Source: Proteiniphilum sp. UBA4977
GTDB taxonomy: Bacteria; Bacteroidota; Bacteroidia; Bacteroidales; Dysgonomonadaceae
NCBI GenBank assembly: GCA_002398565.1
Contig: DGZP01000080.1
Coordinates: forward strand, 10,694 to 22,488
DNA length: 11,795 nucleotides
Reading direction: 5' to 3'
In this document: positions 7,534 through 11,795 of the stretch, in pieces
Numbering within the stretch: position 1 is the stretch's first letter
How the letters are laid out: each line of letters begins with the position of its first letter
Translations under genes and position numbers: made by a program
The notes under the pieces: model-generated
What the model was told of the DNA's origin: nothing
The model's database searches: none
Seen by the model: the letters and a program-made list of their open reading frames with translations, nothing else

Positions 7534-7568
7534 GGGCGTGATTGCAGTAATGTTACTGCGTCACGCCC
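7534..7568. terminator. Long stem-loop between wzc and the convergent small gene, possible bidirectional terminator
   Basis: GGGCGTGA (7534-7541) pairs with TCACGCCC (7561-7568), and GCAGTAA (7544-7550) pairs with TTACTGC (7553-7559), around a 2-nt loop TG and a small internal bulge. That gives 15 base pairs. It lies 30 bp after the wzc stop and its right arm contains the last eight bases of the minus-strand gene. There is no adjacent T tract (the T run at 7507-7513 precedes it), so it may be an mRNA 3'-end stabiliser rather than a classical terminator. Confidence 0.55.
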
Positions 7569-7755
7569 TTATAATTCCGTCTATGATGCCGCTGCGCTGC
7601 AACCTTTTCAATATCTGGTAATCCCTGTTGCTTTTTGCCTTTCTTCCGTGTGCCAGGCTGTAGACCCGCACGGGGCCGGTGCCAAACTCATTTGCGATGG
7701 TGCGGTATACTCCTTTGTTGCCGGAGAATAAATAATATTTAAACCAGTGTAACAT
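7561..7755 (-). CDS. Small basic helix-turn-helix-like protein (paralogue A)
   Basis: The product has 64 residues from the ATG at 7755. The frame is open further upstream (ATG at 7791, TTG at 7800), but 7755 aligns exactly and without gaps with the start of its paralogue at 8107. I count 31 identical residues of 63 aligned. The conserved core VYRTIANEFGTGPVRVYSLA followed by HGR reads as a helix-turn-helix (helix, Gly turn, recognition-like helix), followed by a basic stretch and the helix ILKRLQRSGIIDGI. The protein is strongly basic, compatible with DNA or RNA binding. It converges on wzc and diverges from paralogue B. I recognise no named family and the function is inferred only. Confidence 0.68.
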   Translation of the reverse strand: MLHWFKYYLFSGNKGVYRTIANEFGTGPVRVYSLAHGRKAKSNRDYQILKRLQRSGIIDGIIRA

Positions 7756-8106
7756 TTTGTGATTTTTAAGCTGACTTTCCAAATTACGCATTCCATACAA
7801 AGCACAAAAATATCAAATATTTTGTAATAAAATCATTTTCTTGATAATATTTGTCCTTTTTTTATTATATGGATTTTCAAATTACAGAATCGGGAAATCA
7901 CTCCATTTTCCCTTTTTCCAGTAAAAAAGCATGTTGCAACCCTATGGCGCAGTGCTACAACTACTGTGGCAATAGATTCACCTGCGCACGGATTGAAAAC
8001 TTATTTGCCACATAGTAAACATTTTTGGCTTTCTGTGGTTCTAACAAGACAAGGAAGATCAAAAAAAGGACATTATCACGGCTGAAGCCTTTATTTGCGT
8101 GTAATT
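7756..8106. promoter_or_regulatory. Divergent intergenic region between the two small paralogues
   Basis: About 350 bp with no recognisable gene, AT-rich, and presumably carrying both divergent promoters. CAAAAATA at 7805-7812 is a minus-strand TAnnTTTG box that would serve paralogue A, though no -33 element is clear. Structure visible: inverted repeats CAAATATT (7814-7821) / AATATTTG (7846-7853) and TGTGGCAA (7965-7972) / TTGCCACA (8005-8012), the perfect palindrome GTTGCAAC (7933-7940), and CTACAAC (7955-7961), the reverse complement of the GTTGTAG word repeated upstream of wza. Confidence 0.4.
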
Positions 8107-8298
8107 ATGATTTCAAGGATTAAATTTCACTTTATCTCCCGCAACCGAAAAATATATCGGGATATCGCGCGGGAGTACGGTACATCGCCCATACGCGTCT
8201 ATCAGCTGGCACATGGCAGGCGCGGCAAAAACGACAAGGACTATTTTATCATCAAACGGCTCAAGGAAGAAGGACTTATCGTCGGCACCTACCGGTAG
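8107..8298 (+). CDS. Small basic helix-turn-helix-like protein (paralogue B)
   Basis: The product has 63 residues from the ATG at 8107; a TTG at 8095 would add four residues but the ATG matches the paralogue start. The core IYRDIAREYGTSPIRVYQLA followed by HGRRGK is the same helix-turn-helix-like unit as in paralogue A, ending in DYFIIKRLKEEGLIVGTYR. There is no signal peptide or membrane segment, so it should be cytoplasmic. It is divergent from paralogue A across about 350 bp and convergent with the dehydrogenase-like gene, 71 bp away. Its placement between capsule export and sugar-nucleotide genes suggests a locus-specific regulator; no experimental or family-level support is visible here. 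Confidence 0.7.
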   Translation: MISRIKFHFISRNRKIYRDIAREYGTSPIRVYQLAHGRRGKNDKDYFIIKRLKEEGLIVGTYR

Positions 8299-8369
8299 TC
8301 CCGTTTCCGGCATCCATAATCCGCTCGTTTCAGGACATCCGGAAGGTCTCTTGTTTCCGACACCGGAAA

Positions 8370-9005
8370 TCACCCCACGCCAGAAACATCCGACTCCCCA
8401 ATCAGGTGTGTAATGAAGGTGTTCACGCCAAATACGTTAAGATACACTTCATTCACGATCTTTACGATCTCGGGCGTACTGATGGGGGTATTTTTTAAAT
8501 TGAGTGTGCCCGGGCTATATCCGGCGAAGAAATCCCTGTTACAGGTAAGGCCGCTCACCCTCTCTACCATGGGAATGTATTCCTTCTCCGGCAGGGTGGG
8601 GCAGACGCAGGGGTTGAACACCACAATGTCGCCGCCGGAGATCACCTTTCCCACCAGTTCGCACGCCTGCCGGATGAAACTGTGATCAGGCCTGCCTGTC
8701 TCTTCAGATTTGGCAGCAAGGTGGATAATATAAAAATTGCAGTTCTGGATATCTTCCATATCAGATGTCCATGTGAGATTGTTGTACAGGACATCCTGCA
8801 ACAGCCCGGCAGGATAAGCCGGAGTACCGTCATGTGCCCTTGTAGCTTCCCTGGCACCGGTGCGGCATGGGTCGAACCATATTGTTTTGTATTTCTCGCT
8901 GAACGCCACGGCGTGGAACAGGCTTGCACTGCCGGACCCTATTATGCAAACGCGGGGGTCAAAATAAGAATAATCATCTTCGGAGAATGCCGGTATCTGA
9001 TACAT
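8370..9005 (-). CDS. Half-length, motif-eroded nucleotide-sugar dehydrogenase-like protein
   Basis: The product has 211 residues, against about 420 for full UDP-sugar dehydrogenases of the TviB/WbpO type. It aligns by eye along the N-terminal NAD-binding domain: VCIIGSGSAS (19-28) for the Rossmann GxGxxG, FD (44-45), LTWTSDMEDIQNCNFYII (77-94), LVGKVISGGDIVVF (117-130), YIPMVERVSGL (143-153) and DFFAGYSP (158-165). Key sites are changed: the third glycine region is GSGSAS, the PTP loop is LAA, the Glu-Ser-Thr of the active-site strand is N131-P132-C133, and GYSPERI has become GYSPGTL. The central helix and C-terminal domain with the catalytic GGHC cysteine are absent. It is either a decaying paralogue or a non-catalytic derivative; dehydrogenase activity is unlikely. 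It is divergent from the intact dehydrogenase at 9356. Confidence 0.72.
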   Translation of the reverse strand: MYQIPAFSEDDYSYFDPRVCIIGSGSASLFHAVAFSEKYKTIWFDPCRTGAREATRAHDGTPAYPAGLLQDVLYNNLTWTSDMEDIQNCNFYIIHLAAKSEETGRPDHSFIRQACELVGKVISGGDIVVFNPCVCPTLPEKEYIPMVERVSGLTCNRDFFAGYSPGTLNLKNTPISTPEIVKIVNEVYLNVFGVNTFITHLIGESDVSGVG

Positions 9006-9071
9006 TAATTCATCGATTGAATGACTAAAATAATCGTTGACACACCTTCCTGTTCACGGAAGTAAAAGTAG

Positions 9072-9099
9072 AAAAAGACCGTTGTCAATTGGCCTTTTT
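9072..9099 (-). terminator. Terminator-like hairpin in the leader of the dehydrogenase-like gene
   Basis: Arms 9072-9080 and 9091-9099 flank a 10-nt loop. Read as minus-strand RNA, AAAAAGGCC pairs with GGUCUUUUU over nine pairs (one G-U), so the stem ends in a U run. Read on the plus strand the same pair becomes an A-C mismatch, so the minus orientation is better, although the plus strand also has a T run. It lies 67 bp upstream of the start at 9005. Confidence 0.45.
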
Positions 9100-9118
9100 T
9101 TAATTTTCATTGTCATTT

Positions 9119-9143
9119 TATCCTATTAAAAATGAATAGGATA
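9119..9143. repeat. 9-bp inverted repeat with 7-bp spacer
   Basis: TATCCTATT (9119-9127) and AATAGGATA (9135-9143) are exact reverse complements around AAAAATG. No T tract follows on either strand, so it looks more like an operator than a terminator. It lies between the two candidate divergent promoters. Confidence 0.5.
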
Positions 9144-9355
9144 GAACCAATTATTTACAAATGTAGGACATTTTTTCCAATAAAAAATTATTTTGAAGAA
9201 AATAATCACTTTTTACCATTGGATAAATTAAAAGGCATGATATGGTTTTTTATTGTATTTTTGTACCACTGCGAAAATGAATCTGCCGGGTGCAATTCAT
9301 CTGGGGGCGTTAGTCTCGAAAAGTTTTCGCGCATGACAGCCAGTAGCTTGAAAAT

Positions 9356-10564
9356 ATGAAAGCATGTTTTATGGGTCTGGGCTATATCGGCCTTCCCACA
9401 GCCATTGTAGCGGCCGATAACGGCATTGAAGTAATTGGTGTGGACATCAATCCGCACGTAGTGGAAACCATCAACAACGGACAGATCCATATCGTGGAGC
9501 CGGGACTGGAGGAACTTTGCAGCCGGGTAATCGGCAAAGGTGCCCTGAAGGCCCGGGCTGTTCCCGAAGAGAGCGATGTATACCTTATTGTGGTGCCCAC
9601 TCCCTTTACCGGTGATCACGAGCCCGATATCTCCTACGTGGAGGCTGCCACCCGCAGCGTGCTGCCCTTTCTGAAAGAGGGTGATCTCTTTATCATCGAG
9701 TCCACCTCGCCCGTCGGAACCACCGAAAAGATGGCCGGCCTCATCTTCTCCGAACGTCCCCAACTGAAAGACAAGCTTGCCATCGCCTATTGTCCGGAGC
9801 GCGTGTTGCCGGGTAACGTCATTTATGAGCTGGTACATAACGACCGGGTCATCGGGGGCATCAACGAAATCTCCACCGACCGGGCCGTTGCATTTTACAG
9901 CCGGTTTGTGCAGGGAGCGCTCCACCGTACCCATGCCCGCACCGCCGAGATGTGCAAGCTCACCGAGAACTCGTCGCGAGACGTGCAGATCGCCTTTGCC
10001 AACGAGTTGTCGCTGATCTGCGACAAGGCCGGCATCAACGTGTGGGAGCTGATCGAGCTCGCCAACAAACACCCCCGTGTCAACATCCTGCAGCCCGGCA
10101 GCGGGGTGGGAGGGCACTGCATTGCCGTGGACCCCTACTTTATCACGGCCGACTTCCCCCGGGAGAGCCAGCTTATCGGTAAGGCCAGGGAGATCAACAA
10201 CTATAAAGCCTTCTGGTGTGCCGAGAAAACCCAGCAGGCCATCAAGGAGTTCGAACTGGAACATGGTCGTGAGCCGGTGGTGGCGCTGATGGGACTAGCC
10301 TTCAAGCCCAATATCGACGACCTGCGCGAGTCGCCCGCCAAGTACATCGCCACCCGGGTCATGCAAGGCCACAATAATGGCGATTTCCTGATAGTGGAAC
10401 CCAATATCGGTGAGCATAAGGTGTTCAAGCTGACCGACTACCGCGAAGCCTACGAGCAAGCCGATATTGTGGTATTTCTTGTCGCCCACAATCCATTTAA
10501 AACCCTCCCATGGAGAGAAGACAAGATCATTCTCGACTTCTGCGGAGTCTTCAAAAAAAACTGA
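9356..10564 (+). CDS. wecC: UDP-N-acetyl-D-mannosamine dehydrogenase, WecC-like
   Basis: The product has 402 residues (E. coli WecC has 420). It oxidises UDP-ManNAc to UDP-ManNAcA with NAD+ in the cytoplasm, supplying an acidic sugar for the capsule. The Rossmann motif MGLGYIGLPTA (6-16) directly follows the start MKACF, which fixes the ATG. Other family signatures are VVPTPF, ESTSPVGTT with Glu115, YCPERVLPGN, K-LTENSSRDVQIAFANE with Lys201, and PGSGVGGHCIAVDPYF with catalytic Cys255; the tail contains LAFKPNIDDLRESP. All expected active-site positions look intact. The wecB-like gene follows 25 bp downstream, so the two supply consecutive steps and are likely cotranscribed. Related 6-dehydrogenases of other UDP-sugars share the fold, but the adjacent 2-epimerase supports the ManNAc assignment. 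Confidence 0.92.
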   Translation: MKACFMGLGYIGLPTAIVAADNGIEVIGVDINPHVVETINNGQIHIVEPGLEELCSRVIGKGALKARAVPEESDVYLIVVPTPFTGDHEPDISYVEAATRSVLPFLKEGDLFIIESTSPVGTTEKMAGLIFSERPQLKDKLAIAYCPERVLPGNVIYELVHNDRVIGGINEISTDRAVAFYSRFVQGALHRTHARTAEMCKLTENSSRDVQIAFANELSLICDKAGINVWELIELANKHPRVNILQPGSGVGGHCIAVDPYFITADFPRESQLIGKAREINNYKAFWCAEKTQQAIKEFELEHGREPVVALMGLAFKPNIDDLRESPAKYIATRVMQGHNNGDFLIVEPNIGEHKVFKLTDYREAYEQADIVVFLVAHNPFKTLPWREDKIILDFCGVFKKN

Positions 10565-10589
10565 CCTCCGAAAATAGAACGCGAACAGA

Positions 10590-11792
10590 ATGGAAAATAA
10601 AAAACGAATCATGCTGGTCTTTGGCACTCGTCCCGAAGCCATCAAGGTAGCCCCTTTGGTGAAAGCATTTCAAGAACAGGCCGACCGGTTCGAGACCCTT
10701 GTCTGCGTTACCGGGCAACACCGCGAGATGCTCGATCAGGTATTGCGGTTGTTCGGCATCACGCCCCATTACGACCTCAACATCATGAAACAGGGGCAGG
10801 ACCTCTACGATATCACCGCCCGGGTACTCACCGGACTGCGCGATGTGTACCGGGAGGCGCAGCCTCACATGGTGCTTGTCCACGGCGACACCACCACCTC
10901 CATGGCTGCCGCGCTGGCCGCCTTCTACCAACAGATTCCGGTCGCCCATATCGAAGCAGGACTACGTACCCACAACATCTATAGCCCCTGGCCCGAGGAG
11001 ATGAACCGGCAGATCACCAGCCGCATCGCCACCTGGAACTTCGCTCCTACGCCCCTCAGCAAGGAGAACCTGCTGAAAGAAGGAATAAAGGAGGAGAGCA
11101 TCACCGTCACCGGCAACACCGTGATCGATGCCCTCTACTGGGTGATCGATAAGATAAAAAGTGATCGCAGCCTGCAGGGAGAAATTAAAAAGAGCCTACT
11201 GGAAAGCGGTCTGCCTGCCCTGTGCATCGAAGACTGGATGTCGCCCCTTCCCAACCAACGCAAGCTGGTGCTCATCACGGGCCACCGCCGCGAGAACTTT
11301 GGCGACGGTTTCGTTCATATGTGCAATGCCATCAAGACCCTCACCCGGAAATATCCGGAGGTCGATTTTGTCTACCCCATGCACCTCAACCCCAACGTGC
11401 GCAAGCCCATCAGAGACATATTCGGTGAAGCTGCCGTTGCGCGCAATCCCGAAGAGGGTGCCGGCCACGGCAATATTTTCCTTATCGAGCCGCTGGAGTA
11501 CCTCCCCTTTGTCTATCTCATGGAGCAGAGCACGCTGGTACTTACCGACAGCGGCGGCATACAGGAAGAAGCCCCCGGCCTGGGTAAGCCCGTGCTGGTG
11601 ATGCGCGATACCACCGAACGTCCCGAGGCGGTCGCTGCCGGCACGGTAAAGCTGGTAGGCACAAGCTACGATCTCATTGTAAAAGAAGTCTCCATGCTCT
11701 TGGACGATCAGGCTTATTACAGTTCCATGGCACAGGCCAGCAATCCTTATGGCGACGGACAGGCTTGTAAACGTATTCTGGAAATTGTTTAA
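10590..11792 (+). CDS. wecB: UDP-N-acetylglucosamine 2-epimerase (non-hydrolysing), WecB-like
   Basis: The product has 400 residues, complete, ending in tandem TAA TAA at the right edge. It interconverts UDP-GlcNAc and UDP-ManNAc and so provides the substrate of the dehydrogenase encoded just upstream. The N-terminal motif MLVFGTRPEAIKVAPLV follows the start closely, and TGQHREMLDQ, HGDTTTSMAAALAAF (Asp100), HIEAGLRT (Glu122), PWPEEMNRQ (Glu136/Glu137), TGHRRENFG (His232), YPMHLNPNVR and LTDSGGIQEEAPGLGKPVL are the expected family landmarks, including the acidic and His residues of the active site. A spacer of about 15 residues before TGHRREN (CIEDWMSPLPNQRKL) makes it slightly longer than E. 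coli WecB (376 aa). No terminator is seen in the three bases left. Confidence 0.94.
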   Translation: MENKKRIMLVFGTRPEAIKVAPLVKAFQEQADRFETLVCVTGQHREMLDQVLRLFGITPHYDLNIMKQGQDLYDITARVLTGLRDVYREAQPHMVLVHGDTTTSMAAALAAFYQQIPVAHIEAGLRTHNIYSPWPEEMNRQITSRIATWNFAPTPLSKENLLKEGIKEESITVTGNTVIDALYWVIDKIKSDRSLQGEIKKSLLESGLPALCIEDWMSPLPNQRKLVLITGHRRENFGDGFVHMCNAIKTLTRKYPEVDFVYPMHLNPNVRKPIRDIFGEAAVARNPEEGAGHGNIFLIEPLEYLPFVYLMEQSTLVLTDSGGIQEEAPGLGKPVLVMRDTTERPEAVAAGTVKLVGTSYDLIVKEVSMLLDDQAYYSSMAQASNPYGDGQACKRILEIV

Positions 11793-11795
11793 TAA

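Larger units (their letters stand above)
9006..9355. promoter_or_regulatory. Divergent intergenic region with candidate promoters and hairpins
   Basis: About 350 AT-rich bp separate the dehydrogenase-like gene (minus) from wecC (plus). TATTTTTG at 9256-9263 is a plus-strand -7 match that would give wecC a leader of about 85 nt. CAAATGTA at 9158-9165 is a minus-strand -7 match (TACATTTG) that would give the 9005 gene a leader of about 145 nt spanning the hairpins at 9119-9143 and 9072-9099. Neither has a convincing -33 element. CGAAAAGTTTTCG (9317-9329) is a short palindromic sequence in the wecC leader. The small plus-strand open frame here looks non-coding. Confidence 0.4.

Noticed and set aside
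8299..8369. Terminator between paralogue B and the convergent dehydrogenase-like gene
   Set aside because: TTCCGG and CCGGAA can pair, but the stem is short with a long loop and no T tract, so it cannot be called.
8413..9008. Two plus-strand open frames (8413-8685 and 8682-9008)
   Set aside because: They are antisense to the dehydrogenase-like gene, which shows clear family similarity; these frames do not.
9132..9359. Plus-strand open frame of 75 codons whose TGA overlaps the wecC start (ATGA)
   Set aside because: The overlap looks like translational coupling, but the product resembles nothing, the frame covers the inverted repeat end and the candidate wecC -7 box, and its composition matches intergenic DNA.
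9206..10264. Minus-strand open frame of 352 codons opposite wecC
   Set aside because: It is an antisense shadow of wecC, whose motifs are complete on the plus strand.

Overview
The window looks like the upstream end of a capsule or exopolysaccharide locus from a Bacteroidales bacterium. The family cannot be fixed from the sequence alone; Dysgonomonadaceae or Porphyromonadaceae-like genera are a guess. Supporting signs are the Bacteroidota-type lipoprotein signal peptides, Bacteroides-like -7 boxes (TAnnTTTG), the absence of obvious Shine-Dalgarno sequences, a Wza-type protein with a C-terminal membrane helix, and a Wzc-type kinase with a Gly-Tyr tail.

Left arm (1-2173, minus strand, visibly AT-rich): four short, mutually dissimilar predicted lipoproteins of unknown function. 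The last runs off the left edge. Next comes a divergently transcribed, secreted two-domain surface lipoprotein (2493-3503) with a likely intrinsic terminator. After it lies a frameshifted relic of a DUF4143-type ATPase (about 3653-4034, minus).

Capsule export (4266-7506, plus, GC-richer): a wza-like outer-membrane export lipoprotein and a wzc-like tyrosine autokinase/chain-length protein, 34 bp apart. They probably share one promoter just upstream of 4266.

Middle segment (7507-9355): the least conventional part. It holds two small paralogous helix-turn-helix-like proteins transcribed divergently (7755-7561 minus, 8107-8298 plus). It also holds a half-length nucleotide-sugar dehydrogenase-like ORF on the minus strand (9005-8370) whose cofactor and active-site motifs are eroded although the frame is open. 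Several inverted repeats and a terminator-like hairpin sit in the intergenic spaces. Together these suggest a regulatory segment between the export genes and the sugar genes; this is inference.

Right arm (9356-11792, plus): UDP-N-acetyl-D-mannosamine dehydrogenase (wecC-like) and UDP-GlcNAc 2-epimerase (wecB-like), 25 bp apart. The epimerase would make UDP-ManNAc from UDP-GlcNAc and the dehydrogenase would oxidise it to UDP-ManNAcA, a building block for a polymer exported through Wza/Wzc. Glycosyltransferases, flippase and polymerase are not in the window and presumably follow to the right.

No rRNA, tRNA, CRISPR array, insertion sequence or origin was recognised.
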